From Mesorhizobium sp. WSM4306 (GTDB taxonomy: Bacteria; Pseudomonadota; Alphaproteobacteria; Rhizobiales; Rhizobiaceae): a DNA stretch of 64,000 nucleotides. Of this stretch, positions 45,539 to 56,777 are shown piece by piece. The position numbers and the translations under genes were made by a program. Under the pieces are notes generated by a model. That model searched no databases. It saw nothing but the letters and a program-made list of their open reading frames with translations, and was not told the origin of the DNA. Within the stretch, counting starts at the first letter, position 1, and every line of letters starts with the position of its first letter. The DNA lies in NCBI RefSeq assembly GCF_007003975.1, contig NZ_VFTC01000026.1, positions 34,631-98,630 of the forward strand, written 5' to 3'.

Positions 45539-45718
45539 ATGTCTCTTGCATCCCATCTTGATGAGTTGCAGCGGAAACACGGTGATATCGAGCGCGAGAT
45601 CGATGATGCCATGAACCATCCATCGGTCGACGACCTCGAAATCGTGAATCTCAAGCGACGCAAGCTGGCACTCAAGGACGAGATTGAAAAACTGAAGGCG
45701 AAACCGACGACGCACTGA
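45539..45718 (+). CDS. DUF465 small protein (59 aa)
   Basis: This 59-residue gene begins at ATG 45539 (MSLASHLDELQRKHGDIERE) with AAAGGGAGAA upstream and stops at 45716-45718. The second half, VNLKRRKLALKDEIEKL, matches the DUF465 signature KKxKLxLKDEIxxL seen in the neighbour. It is short enough to be missed by automatic gene finding. Confidence 0.88.
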   Translation: MSLASHLDELQRKHGDIEREIDDAMNHPSVDDLEIVNLKRRKLALKDEIEKLKAKPTTH

Positions 45719-46015
45719 CGCCCTTCCTGGACTAGACGCGCCGCTCCGGCGCGCATCCATCGCTCCGGTGGCGAGGCGCCGCCGGAGGATAGTCGTTGTT
45801 ACTGTTTCCGACACTATTGACCGGTCGACACCGTCTGTGACGGGTCGCCGCGCCACTGCGATTTGGCGGCTCAGCCCGCCTGTCGCCATTGACAAGCCAT
45901 CTTTGCTCCTCCACCTCATGCCCGAACCTCAGCGCAATGCGCTGATAACTGTTTGAGCGTAGGTTTGCGCGTCAACGCGAACGCAGGTCGCTCAGGAGCT
46001 CAAGAGGCTGCCGGC

Positions 46016-47269
46016 ATGACCGGATATTTTTCCTCCCCCTTTCCGCGCCGCGCATCGGTCGGCGTCGATGTCGGCGGTGTGACCGTCGGCGGCGGCGCGC
46101 CGGTCGTCGTGCAGTCGATGACCAACACCGACACCGCCGATATCGATCAGACCGTCGCGCAGGTTGCTGCCCTGCATCGCGCCGGCTCCGAGATCGTGCG
46201 TATCACTGTCGACCGCGACGAGAGCGCCGCCGCCGTGCCGCGCATCCGTGAGCGGCTCGAACGGCTCGGCATCAATGCGCCGCTGGTCGGCGATTTCCAT
46301 TATATCGGCCACAAGCTGCTCGCCGATCATCCGGCCTGCGCCGAAGCGCTGGCCAAATACCGCATCAATCCCGGCAATGTCGGCTTCAAGGACAAGAAGG
46401 ACCGCCAGTTCGCAGCGATCGTCGAGATGGCGATCAAGCACGACAAGCCGGTGCGCATCGGCGTCAACTGGGGTTCGCTCGACCAGGAGCTTTTGACCCG
46501 GCTGATGGACGAGAACCAGCGCCAAGGCTTTCCACTGACGGCGCAGGAGGTTACCCGCGAGGCGATCGTGCAGTCGGCGATCCTGTCGGCCGAAATGGCC
46601 GAAGAAATCGGCTTGACCCGCGAAAAGATCATCCTGTCGGCCAAGGTCAGCGGCGTGCAGGATTTGATTGCCGTCTATACCGAGCTTGCGACGCGCTCCA
46701 ACCATGCGTTGCATCTCGGCCTCACCGAAGCCGGCATGGGCTCCAAGGGCATTGTCGCCTCGTCGGCCGCCATGGGCATTCTTCTGCAGCAAGGCATTGG
46801 CGATACCATCCGCATCTCGTTGACGCCGGAGCCGAATGGCGACCGCACGCGCGAGGTGCAGGTGTCGCAGGAACTCTTGCAGACCATGGGCTTCCGCCAG
46901 TTCGTGCCGATCGTCGCCGCTTGCCCCGGCTGCGGCCGCACCACATCCACCGTGTTCCAGGAACTGGCGCAGAACATCCAGGCAGACCTGCGCAAGAACA
47001 TGCCGGTCTGGCGCGAGAAATATCCCGGCGTCGAGAATCTCAAGGTCGCGGTGATGGGCTGCATCGTCAACGGCCCCGGCGAGTCCAAGCATGCCGATAT
47101 CGGCATTTCGCTGCCCGGCACCGGCGAGACGCCGACGGCGCCCGTCTTCGTCGACGGCAAGAAGTCGGCGACGCTGCGCGGGCCGTCGATCGCCGCCGAT
47201 TTCGAGAAAATGGTCGCCGACTATATCGAGCAACGGTTTGGACAGCACGGCAAGGCCGCGGCCGAATAG
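46016..47269 (+). CDS. ispG: 4-hydroxy-3-methylbut-2-en-1-yl diphosphate synthase
   Basis: The 417-residue [4Fe-4S] enzyme catalyses the sixth step of the MEP isoprenoid pathway. The cluster ligands are C303, C306 (CPGCGRT) and C349 (GCIVNGPGES), with the conserved glutamate just after. The N-terminal TIM barrel has VQSMTNTDTAD. ATG 46016 has AAGAGG and matches the usual start; in-frame codons upstream are unlikely to be used. Confidence 0.97.
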   Translation: MTGYFSSPFPRRASVGVDVGGVTVGGGAPVVVQSMTNTDTADIDQTVAQVAALHRAGSEIVRITVDRDESAAAVPRIRERLERLGINAPLVGDFHYIGHKLLADHPACAEALAKYRINPGNVGFKDKKDRQFAAIVEMAIKHDKPVRIGVNWGSLDQELLTRLMDENQRQGFPLTAQEVTREAIVQSAILSAEMAEEIGLTREKIILSAKVSGVQDLIAVYTELATRSNHALHLGLTEAGMGSKGIVASSAAMGILLQQGIGDTIRISLTPEPNGDRTREVQVSQELLQTMGFRQFVPIVAACPGCGRTTSTVFQELAQNIQADLRKNMPVWREKYPGVENLKVAVMGCIVNGPGESKHADIGISLPGTGETPTAPVFVDGKKSATLRGPSIAADFEKMVADYIEQRFGQHGKAAAE

Positions 47270-47273
47270 GCCT

Positions 47274-48134
47274 ATGCGCGAGTTGCTCAAAGCCGGTGTG
47301 ATCCTGCTTTGCGGCCTGGGTTGCGCCGGACAGGCCCTCGCCGATCCGCCGCAATCGCGCTCGGCTGCGAAACGATTGATCGGCCGCGTCTGCGACCTGA
47401 TCGAGGCGCATGCCGAGCAGAACGGCCTGCCCAAGGATTACTTCGCCCGTCTGATCTGGAAGGAAAGTCGTTTCGACCCCAATGCGGTGAGCCCGGTCGG
47501 CGCTGAAGGCATCGCCCAGTTCATGCCGGGCACGGCCAAGATGCGTGGCCTTGCCGATCCCTTCGACATCGACCAGGCGATCCCGGCCTCGGCAAAGTAT
47601 CTCGCCGAGATGAAGGTCAGCTACGGCAATCTCGGCCTCGCGGCCGCCGCCTACAATGCCGGCGAGAACCGGGTGTCGCGTTGGCTCGGCTCCGGCGGCT
47701 TCCTGCCGATGGAAACCGAAGCCTACGTCTTCGACGTCATGGGCGAGCCGGTCGACAAATTTTCCGACAGCGCCTACGCCGGAACGGTCGAGCCGCTCGA
47801 TGCCAAGACCAGCTTTGCCGTCGCTTGCCGCAAACTGCCGGTGATCATGTCGAGAACCGTCGCCATGGCCTCGATCAATGTGAAGCCGTGGGGCGTGCAG
47901 GTGGCCGGCAATTTCCGCCGGGGTGCTGCGATCAATCAATGGCTGCGGGTCAGGAGCCGGTTTCCGGCGCTGCTATCCGGGCATGATCCGGTGGTCAGCC
48001 GGGTGCGCACGCCGATCGGCCGGCGGGGCATTTATGCGGTCAGGATCGGTGTCGACGACCGCGCTGCGGCCAATGTCATCTGCCAGAAGCTGCAGAGCGT
48101 CGGCGGCGCCTGTATCGTCGTGCGCAACCGGTAG
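47274..48134 (+). CDS. Soluble lytic transglycosylase (SLT domain) with C-terminal SPOR-like segment
   Basis: The 286-residue protein has a signal peptide (about 1-23), a GH23 SLT domain with the catalytic glutamate in IWKESRFDPNAVSPVGA and the GIAQFMPGTA and AAAYNAGENRVSRW motifs. The C-terminal 70 residues resemble a SPOR-like peptidoglycan-binding fold (YAVRIGVDDRAAANVICQKL). It starts 4 bp after ispG. Confidence 0.9.
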   Translation: MRELLKAGVILLCGLGCAGQALADPPQSRSAAKRLIGRVCDLIEAHAEQNGLPKDYFARLIWKESRFDPNAVSPVGAEGIAQFMPGTAKMRGLADPFDIDQAIPASAKYLAEMKVSYGNLGLAAAAYNAGENRVSRWLGSGGFLPMETEAYVFDVMGEPVDKFSDSAYAGTVEPLDAKTSFAVACRKLPVIMSRTVAMASINVKPWGVQVAGNFRRGAAINQWLRVRSRFPALLSGHDPVVSRVRTPIGRRGIYAVRIGVDDRAAANVICQKLQSVGGACIVVRNR

Positions 48135-48144
48135 GCATGGTCGC

Positions 48145-48324
48145 ATGGCGCCGTTGGACGTATTGGAAGCGCGGGAAGCCGCGCGTGCCGACAGGCTGCC
48201 CGGCCTGGCGCGCTGGCAATATCCTCGCGTCCACAAGGGCATGGATTACGACCTCGAAGTCGACACCAGCCAACTGACGCCGCTCGAATGCGCCCGTCGC
48301 ATCCAGCAGGAATTTCAGCTATAG
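48145..48324 (+). pseudogene. C-terminal remnant of a chloramphenicol phosphotransferase-like gene
   Basis: The 59-codon frame reads as the C-terminal part of CPT-like P-loop kinases: LEAREAARADRLPGLARW then VHKGMDYDLEVDTSQLTPLECARRIQ. The N-terminal half with the Walker A loop is absent, because the upstream DNA is the transglycosylase gene. It is therefore a decayed fragment, although an ATG at 48145 leaves a small open frame. The match is from memory of the family. Confidence 0.7.
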
Positions 48325-48380
48325 GCCGGCGCTTAAGTGGCCGGGCTTGCCTTGGCTCTTACGAACGACAAGGGCAGTGA

Positions 48381-49133
48381 ATGTTAGACGGCTACATAAT
48401 CTGCGGTACGCCGAGAACCGGAAGCACTTTGCTGTGCGGCTTGCTGGCATCGACGAAGACAGCCGGCGATCCGCACTCGTTCTACCGGCGGCAGAACATA
48501 GCCGAGTGGGCCGAAGAGTGGCATTTGCCGCATCCCGAGACGATGAGCGCGCATGATTTCGATGTCGCCTACCTCCGGGCGGCGATCAGGGCCGGGAAGG
48601 GCGGAACAAGCGTCTTCGGCCTGCGCCTGATGCGGGAAAATCTGGATGAGCTTTCGGCGATCCTCGACGGGATTTTCCCGGATCTGCCGTCGGACAAAGC
48701 GCGCTTTGAAAAGACCTTCGGCCGTGTTCTCTACATCCACCTTTCGCGCGAAAACAAGCTGGCGCAGGCGGTCTCGCTGATCAAGGCTGAGCAGACCGGG
48801 CTTTGGCATATCGCGCCCGACGGAACCGAGATCGAAAGGGTCGCACCGCCGCAGGAACCCCAATACGATTTCGAGCGGATCCAGCATGAACTTGCCAAAC
48901 TCGAAGCCTATGACGCGGCCTGGAACACATGGTTTGCGGAGCAGGGGATAATGCCGCTGCGGATTGGCTATGAGCGGCTTTCAAGCGATCCGGCGGCTAC
49001 GTTGATGGCCATCTGTGCAGCGCTCGGCGTTCAGGCGCCGAACGCGGAGGATGTGAAGCCTGGCGTCGCAAGGCTCTCGGACGAAACAAGTCTCAACTGG
49101 ATGCGCCGCTATCGCCTGGACGCGGCGATTTGA
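48381..49133 (+). CDS. Stf0-type sulfotransferase
   Basis: The 250-residue protein has the PAPS 5'-phosphate loop CGTPRTGSTLLCGLL at the N-terminus, a later HLSRENKLAQAVSLIKAEQTGLWH segment and the Stf0 layout. Mycobacterial Stf0 sulfates trehalose; rhizobial relatives may sulfate surface polysaccharides. Its stop abuts the convergent hybrid kinase stop with no base between them. Confidence 0.88.
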   Translation: MLDGYIICGTPRTGSTLLCGLLASTKTAGDPHSFYRRQNIAEWAEEWHLPHPETMSAHDFDVAYLRAAIRAGKGGTSVFGLRLMRENLDELSAILDGIFPDLPSDKARFEKTFGRVLYIHLSRENKLAQAVSLIKAEQTGLWHIAPDGTEIERVAPPQEPQYDFERIQHELAKLEAYDAAWNTWFAEQGIMPLRIGYERLSSDPAATLMAICAALGVQAPNAEDVKPGVARLSDETSLNWMRRYRLDAAI

Positions 49134-51476
<2,343 letters not shown>

Positions 51477-51605
51477 GCGCAACCCCAACACATACGCATC
51501 ATTTTAATGGTCGGGATTACGCTTGATTTACATTAAAATTTCGTTCGCGCCGGTCGCCTCACATCTCCCGCAGGATGGCGGCATGCAATAAAAACCTCGC
51601 ATGCA

Positions 51606-51632
51606 TGTCACACCACCCGATCCTGTCTCGTC
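51606..51632 (+). promoter_or_regulatory. ECF41-type promoter
   Basis: TGTCACA (51606-51612), a 16-bp spacer and CGTC (51629-51632) match the published ECF41 consensus, TGTCACA-N16/17-CGTC, exactly. The AhpD-like gene starts 34 bp downstream and the ECF41 factor gene follows, so autoregulation is expected. Confidence 0.85.
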
Positions 51633-51665
51633 ATGATGTCGTACCCAACAAGAAGGACTGCAATC

Positions 51666-52145
51666 ATGACCGCCAAAATTGACCTCTTCGCCGCTGCCCC
51701 TGCGTTGATCAAGCAATGGCAGCGCGCATCGACGGAGCTCTCTGTCGCCGCCGGGCTCGAGCACAGCCTCAACGAGCTCGTCAAGCTTCGGGCGTCGCAG
51801 ATCAATGGCTGCGCCAACTGCATCAACCTGCATGCGACCGAAGCCCGCGAGAATGGTGAGACCGAGCAGCGCATCTATCTGCTGCCGGCCTGGCGCGAGG
51901 CGCCTTGCTACACCGATCGCGAACGTGCCGCGCTCGGCTGGACCGATGCGCTCACGCGCCTCTCGGAGGGGCAGGACCGCGAACGCGCCTATGCCGATTT
52001 GAAGGCGCATTTCACCGAGGAGGAGCAGGTCAAGCTCACCATGTTGATCAACATCATCAATGGCTGGAATCGTATCGCCGTCGGCTTCGGGCTCTACACC
52101 GACGCGGCAGCGATACGCTCCAGCGCCAAGGCGGCGGCCGCCTGA
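51666..52145 (+). CDS. AhpD/carboxymuconolactone decarboxylase-family protein
   Basis: The 159-residue protein has the alkylhydroperoxidase core with the redox CANC-x2-H motif (INGCANCINLH) near residue 53. Such proteins are the standard partners of ECF41 sigma factors. It overlaps the sigma gene (TGATG), so the two are translated together. Confidence 0.92.
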   Translation: MTAKIDLFAAAPALIKQWQRASTELSVAAGLEHSLNELVKLRASQINGCANCINLHATEARENGETEQRIYLLPAWREAPCYTDRERAALGWTDALTRLSEGQDRERAYADLKAHFTEEEQVKLTMLINIINGWNRIAVGFGLYTDAAAIRSSAKAAAA

Positions 52146-53002
52146 TGACGGAGGCACCTCCCGAGGATGCTGCCGCGGGCTTCGGCCCGCTGCGGCCGAG
52201 GCTGATGCGGGTCGCCTACCGTATGCTGGGTTCGGTGACCGATGCCGAGGATGTCGTGCAGGAGGCCTTCATTCGCTGGATGGGAACCGATCGGTCGCAG
52301 GTCCGCGAGCCTGAAGCGTTCCTGCGCCGTACGGTGACGCGGCTTTGCCTCGACCAGCTCAAATCAGCGCGGCGCCAGCGCGAAACCTATATCGGCCCTT
52401 GGCTGCCCGAGCCGATCGTGGAAGAGGACGACCTGGAAGACGTCACTCTGCCACTGATGCTGGTGCTGGAGCGGCTTTCGCCGCTGGAGCGGGCGGCCTT
52501 TCTGCTGCACGACGTGTTCGGGCTGGAATTCGAGGAGGTCGCGACCGCCATCGAGCGCGACTCCGCCGCCTGCCGCCAGCTGGCAGCCCGAGCACGTGGC
52601 CACGTCCGCCAGGCCCGGCCCCGCTTCAAGGTGGAGAAGCAGCGCGGCCTCGAAATCGCCGAGGCCTTTTTCGCGGCGTCGCGCAGCGGCAATATTCAGG
52701 CGCTCGGCGCGCTGTTGACGGCTGATGTCAGTTCGCATGCCGATGGCGGCGGCAAGCGTCCGGCAGCCTTGGCGCCGGTGCTGGGTTTCGACGCCGTCAT
52801 GAAGCAGTACGCGCAGGTGGCAACCTGGCTGCGTGACAACCCCTCGACCCTGGTTCGCGTCGGTTTCATCAACGGACTGCCGGGGTTCGTCACGCGGGAA
52901 GCCGATGGCGAACTGCAGACGACCGCGCTCGACATCGAGGCCGGCAAGATCGCGGCCGTCTATGTCATGCGCAATCCCGACAAGCTCAGGCATTTGCACT
53001 AG
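52145..53002 (+). CDS. ECF41-group sigma factor with SnoaL-like C-terminal domain
   Basis: The 285-residue protein has sigma region 2 (AYRMLGSVTDAEDVVQEAFIRW), region 4 (LSPLERAAFLLHDVFGLEFEEVATAIERD) and a fused C-terminal domain (about 175-285). It carries both ECF41 hallmarks: DGGGK in the linker region and NPDKL near the C-terminus, which regulate activity in this group in place of an anti-sigma factor. Confidence 0.93.
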   Translation: MTEAPPEDAAAGFGPLRPRLMRVAYRMLGSVTDAEDVVQEAFIRWMGTDRSQVREPEAFLRRTVTRLCLDQLKSARRQRETYIGPWLPEPIVEEDDLEDVTLPLMLVLERLSPLERAAFLLHDVFGLEFEEVATAIERDSAACRQLAARARGHVRQARPRFKVEKQRGLEIAEAFFAASRSGNIQALGALLTADVSSHADGGGKRPAALAPVLGFDAVMKQYAQVATWLRDNPSTLVRVGFINGLPGFVTREADGELQTTALDIEAGKIAAVYVMRNPDKLRHLH

Positions 53003-53162
53003 CTGTAGACTCATAAGCCCTGAATCAGAATCCGGCGCAATGTGAAAGCAGCCGGTCGGCAAACGACCTCGTTCCGGCTATTGGTCATCCGTGCCAACAG
53101 GGCAACCAGAGGACATACAGTCACTGCATATGTGGTCAAACCACTCGGGAGAGCGGCAACTC

Positions 53163-54056
53163 ATGCATAGCGACCAGGTGCGCATCGAAATCGACCTCGC
53201 GCGAGACCTGATCCGCGATCAGTTCCCTCAGTATGAATATCAGGAGATCGTGCCGCTCGTAACAGCAGGTACCGTCAACGCAATTTTCCGCATCGGCTCG
53301 AAATACGCCGCACGCTTCCCCTTGCGATTGATGGACCAAACCCAATGCACCATCCTGCTGAGGGCGGAAGCGGCTGCGATGGACGAACTGAAGGAATATT
53401 GCCCGTTTCCAACTCCTCAACCGATTGGGCTAGGCAGACCGAGCCCAGCCTACCCCATGCCTTGGCTGGTACAGAGTTGGATAGAGGGCGAAACGGCGAT
53501 GCCCAACGGGCTGAGCGGCTCGACAGCCTTCTCACTCGATCTTGCTCGTCTCGTAACCTCGCTTCGCAGGGGAGATGTGAAGGGGCGACGTTTCGATGGG
53601 CGAGGGCGGGGCGGGAACCTCTCAGATCATGACGATTGGATGGAGGTCTGCTTCTCCAATAGTGAAGACCTTCTCGATGTCGCGCGTCTGCGGCACCTAT
53701 GGGCTGTCCTGCGCGAACTGCCTCCTGCAGGTTCCGAGGTAATGAGCCATAAGGACCTCATCCCGGCAAACCTCTTGGTACAAGGGGAAAGTCTGGTCGG
53801 AGTTCTTGACGGTGGCAGCTTCGGCCCAGCCGATCCGGCGCTCGATCTCGTCGTTGCGTGGCACCTACTCGACCGTGCCCGTCGGGCAGCCTTTCGCGAA
53901 GCTACTCAGGCCGGTGAGTTGGAATGGAGGCGCGGCGCCGCATGGGCTTTCCAGCAGGCGATGGGTCTCGTTTGGTACTATCGGGTGACCAATCCGACCA
54001 TGAGTGCTCTGGGGCGGAGCACGATCTCTCGTCTACTTGAGGATCTCGCAGTCTAG
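53163..54056 (+). CDS. Aminoglycoside phosphotransferase-family protein
   Basis: The 297-residue protein has the APH/choline-kinase fold, with the catalytic loop SHKDLIPANLLV and the metal motif LDGGSFGPADPALDL. Family members phosphorylate aminoglycosides or other alcohols; resistance cannot be assumed. ATG 53163 is preferred over ATG 53130. Codon usage is less GC-rich than its neighbours, a possible sign of transfer. Confidence 0.85.
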   Translation: MHSDQVRIEIDLARDLIRDQFPQYEYQEIVPLVTAGTVNAIFRIGSKYAARFPLRLMDQTQCTILLRAEAAAMDELKEYCPFPTPQPIGLGRPSPAYPMPWLVQSWIEGETAMPNGLSGSTAFSLDLARLVTSLRRGDVKGRRFDGRGRGGNLSDHDDWMEVCFSNSEDLLDVARLRHLWAVLRELPPAGSEVMSHKDLIPANLLVQGESLVGVLDGGSFGPADPALDLVVAWHLLDRARRAAFREATQAGELEWRRGAAWAFQQAMGLVWYYRVTNPTMSALGRSTISRLLEDLAV

Positions 54057-54105
54057 TCCGCGAATTCGGTTTCAGTATGGCCGCATCTGGCCGGTTCGCT
54101 CCCAG

Positions 54106-54690
54106 CTAGGATGCCTTCTCATCCTCACCTGGCTGGATCAGCCTGCGCGCCGCATCTGCTCCTGCGGCAAGGATGCGATCCGACAAGTCCGTCCCTGCCA
54201 CCGCTCGGGCCAGTTGAAGCGTGCCGATGAGGGTCGCAAAGACACCCATGGCGGCGCTTTCCGGATCCCTGGTCTGCGGAAGCGCTGCAGACAACTGGCG
54301 CACCAAAACCAGCAAGCGTTCGGTGTAGACTTCGCGCGTTTCGGGCGGCTGACGCGCGAGTTCCGGCAGCAGCGCGGCGTTGGCGCAGCCCGTTCCCGGA
54401 TTATCCCGGTGCTCAGCCGACAGATACGCCGCTATGCCCATCTCCGGGCCACCGGCGGCCAATACCTCGTGCAGTTGCTGCGACTGGATCTCCATGGCCG
54501 CAACCAGGCTTTCGCGCACAAGCTCCGCCTTGGATTGGAAATGCGGATAGAAGGCTCCGTTCGTCAGCCCGGCGTCGCCCATGATGGCTGCCAATCCGGA
54601 CGCGGCGATGCCGTCACCGCGAAAACGCTGGGCGGCGACCTCCACGATCCGATCGCGTGACGCGTCCTTTCGGCCCTTTTCGTAGCGCAT
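54106..54690 (-). CDS. TetR-family regulator
   Basis: The 194-residue protein has a TetR helix-turn-helix (about 10-56, RIVEVAAQRFRGDGIAASGLAAIMGDAGLTNGAFYPHFQSK) and a C-terminal ligand domain. It is divergent from an SDR and a quinone-oxidoreductase gene, and its operators probably lie at 54716-54749. Confidence 0.92.
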   Translation of the reverse strand: MRYEKGRKDASRDRIVEVAAQRFRGDGIAASGLAAIMGDAGLTNGAFYPHFQSKAELVRESLVAAMEIQSQQLHEVLAAGGPEMGIAAYLSAEHRDNPGTGCANAALLPELARQPPETREVYTERLLVLVRQLSAALPQTRDPESAAMGVFATLIGTLQLARAVAGTDLSDRILAAGADAARRLIQPGEDEKAS

Positions 54691-54715
54691 GGCAACGTTT
54701 CCTTTCTGCTATTGC

Positions 54716-54749
54716 ATTATGTTCGTAATTTGATATTATGATCGTAATT
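54716..54749. promoter_or_regulatory. Two-copy TetR operator
   Basis: ATTATGTTCGTAATT (54716-54730) and ATTATGATCGTAATT (54735-54749) are near-identical 15-bp repeats, 19 bp apart. Each is itself an imperfect dyad (ATTA...TAAT). They lie between the TetR and SDR genes. Confidence 0.65.
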
Positions 54750-54793
54750 CAACCGCTGGCAAAAAGCTAGCCCTCATGTCTCCGGAGTATCAA

Positions 54794-55609
54794 ATGCGTA
54801 CATTTTCGGGAAGAACCGCTGTTGTGACCGGAGCCTCCTCGGGCATCGGCCGCGCCAGCGCCGAGGCCTTGGCGCGGGCAGGATATACCGTCTTCGGGAC
54901 AAGTCGTGGCAAGCCCGGCAACGGTCCGACGCAGGTGTCCATGCTGAGGTGCGACGTGACCGATGGCGACTCCGTCAGCGCCCTCGTTTCAACCGTACTG
55001 GCGCAGACCGGGCGGATCGACCTCTTGGTCAACAATGCCGGCGTCGGCCTGCTTGGCGGCGCCGAGGAGTCCTCGGTTGCACAGGTACAAACCCTGTTCG
55101 ACGTCAATCTGTTCGGCGTCATTCGCATGACCAATGCGGTGTTGCCGTCGATGCGGCGGCGCGGCGAAGGGCGCATCATCAACATCGGCTCGATTCTGGG
55201 ATTGGTACCTGCGCCATACGCAGCTCATTATTCGGCAGTCAAGCATGCGCTCGAGGGCTATTCGGAATCGCTAGACCATGAGGTACGTGCCTTCAATATT
55301 CGCGTCTCGGTCATCGAGCCGGCATACGTGCGCACCGTCTTCGACCAGAACGGCATCGAGCCAGATTCCGTATTGAAAGAGTACGATCAGGCCCGAGCCG
55401 GGGTCGACGCGCTGCTTCGCGACGTGATGCCCAAAGCCGATCGGCCGGAAGTGGTGGCGGATGTGGTCGTCAAAGCGGCGACCGATACCCGTCCGCGACG
55501 GCGCTACACCGCTGGCAAGGCCGCGCGGCAGGTCAGCCTGCTGCGCCGCTTTGCCCCTGCGGAGATGTTCGACAAGACCTTGCGCAAGCAGTTCCGTCTG
55601 CCGGTCTGA
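54794..55609 (+). CDS. Short-chain dehydrogenase/reductase
   Basis: The 271-residue classical SDR has TGASSGIG at the cofactor site, NNAG in VNNAGVGLLGG, the catalytic serine in GSILG and YSAVKHALEGY with Tyr and Lys. GGAG lies 6 bp before ATG 54794; an in-frame ATG at 54776 lacks a ribosome site. It forms a unit with the following oxidoreductase gene under the divergent TetR regulator. Confidence 0.9.
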   Translation: MRTFSGRTAVVTGASSGIGRASAEALARAGYTVFGTSRGKPGNGPTQVSMLRCDVTDGDSVSALVSTVLAQTGRIDLLVNNAGVGLLGGAEESSVAQVQTLFDVNLFGVIRMTNAVLPSMRRRGEGRIINIGSILGLVPAPYAAHYSAVKHALEGYSESLDHEVRAFNIRVSVIEPAYVRTVFDQNGIEPDSVLKEYDQARAGVDALLRDVMPKADRPEVVADVVVKAATDTRPRRRYTAGKAARQVSLLRRFAPAEMFDKTLRKQFRLPV

Positions 55610-55677
55610 ACAACGGTGAGACGGAGAATTTCGCGCACAAACGGTACACCAACAGACATTTTCAGAAAGTCACTGCC

Positions 55678-56679
55678 ATGAAGGCATTCGTTGTCGATAA
55701 ATATAACAAGAAAGGCATTCTGCGGCTGGCCGAGATGCCGGAGCCGGAGTTGCTGGACAATGATGTCCTGGTCGAGGTCCATGCCGCAGGGGTGAACCTG
55801 CTGGATTCCAAGGTCAGGACCGGCGAATTCAAGCTCATCCTGCCCTATCGCCGGCCCTTCATCCTCGGCCACGACGTGGCTGGGAGGATTGTCAGGGTGG
55901 GCTCGAAAGTCCGCAAATTCAAACCCGGCGACGCTGTCTATGCGCGGCCGCGCGACGGTCGGATCGGAACATTTGCCGAATTCATCGCAATCGATGAAGC
56001 CGATGCGGCCCTGAAGCCCGCGAACCTCAGCATGGAAGAAGCGGCTTCAATCCCTCTGGTGGGTCTGACCGCCTGGCAGGCTCTCATCGAGAGGGCAGGC
56101 CTGAAGAAAGGCCAGAAGATCTTCATCCAGGCTGGCTCCGGCGGCGTGGGGACATTCGCCATCCAACTGGCAAAGCACCTCGGCGCGACCGTTGCGACAA
56201 CGGCGAGCGCGGCGAGTGCCGACCTGGTCAAGGGTCTCGGCGCCGATGTCGTCGTCGACTACAGGAAAGACGACTTCGAGAACGTCTTGTCGGGTTACGA
56301 CGTCGTCCTGAACAGCCAGGACGCCAAGACGCTTGAAAAATCCCTGAATGTGCTGAAGCCGGGCGGCAAGCTCATCTCCATTTCTGGTCCGCCGGACCCC
56401 GAATTTGCCAGGAAGCAGGGACTGAACGTGGTGCTAAGGCTCCTGCTGCGCCTGCTGAGCCGCGGTATCCGGACCAAAGCCAAGCGCCGAGGCGTGAGAT
56501 TTTCGTTCCTGTTCATGTGGGCGCAAGGTGAGCAGCTGAGCAAGATCACGTCCCTCATCGAAGATGGGGCGATCCGCCCGGTTGTCGACAGGGTCTTTCC
56601 CTTTGAAGCGACCAATGAGGCGTTGGCTTACGTTGAAAAAGGACGTGCCAAGGGCAAGGTCGTCGTCAAGGTCAGATAG
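55678..56679 (+). CDS. Zinc-independent quinone oxidoreductase / MDR-family enzyme
   Basis: The 333-residue medium-chain dehydrogenase has GHDVAGRIVRVG and the NADPH motif IQAGSGGVGTFAIQLAKHLGA. The zinc-ligand cysteines of alcohol dehydrogenases are missing, which fits the quinone oxidoreductase subgroup. It follows the SDR gene by 68 bp. Confidence 0.88.
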   Translation: MKAFVVDKYNKKGILRLAEMPEPELLDNDVLVEVHAAGVNLLDSKVRTGEFKLILPYRRPFILGHDVAGRIVRVGSKVRKFKPGDAVYARPRDGRIGTFAEFIAIDEADAALKPANLSMEEAASIPLVGLTAWQALIERAGLKKGQKIFIQAGSGGVGTFAIQLAKHLGATVATTASAASADLVKGLGADVVVDYRKDDFENVLSGYDVVLNSQDAKTLEKSLNVLKPGGKLISISGPPDPEFARKQGLNVVLRLLLRLLSRGIRTKAKRRGVRFSFLFMWAQGEQLSKITSLIEDGAIRPVVDRVFPFEATNEALAYVEKGRAKGKVVVKVR

Positions 56680-56777
56680 CGCACCCACTCGCTTCGGGGC
56701 AATCAAGTGACCCTGGGCAAAGCAGCGCAAAACGGACAAATTCGAGAACGGTTTCAGCTATCCAATTGGCCAAGACG

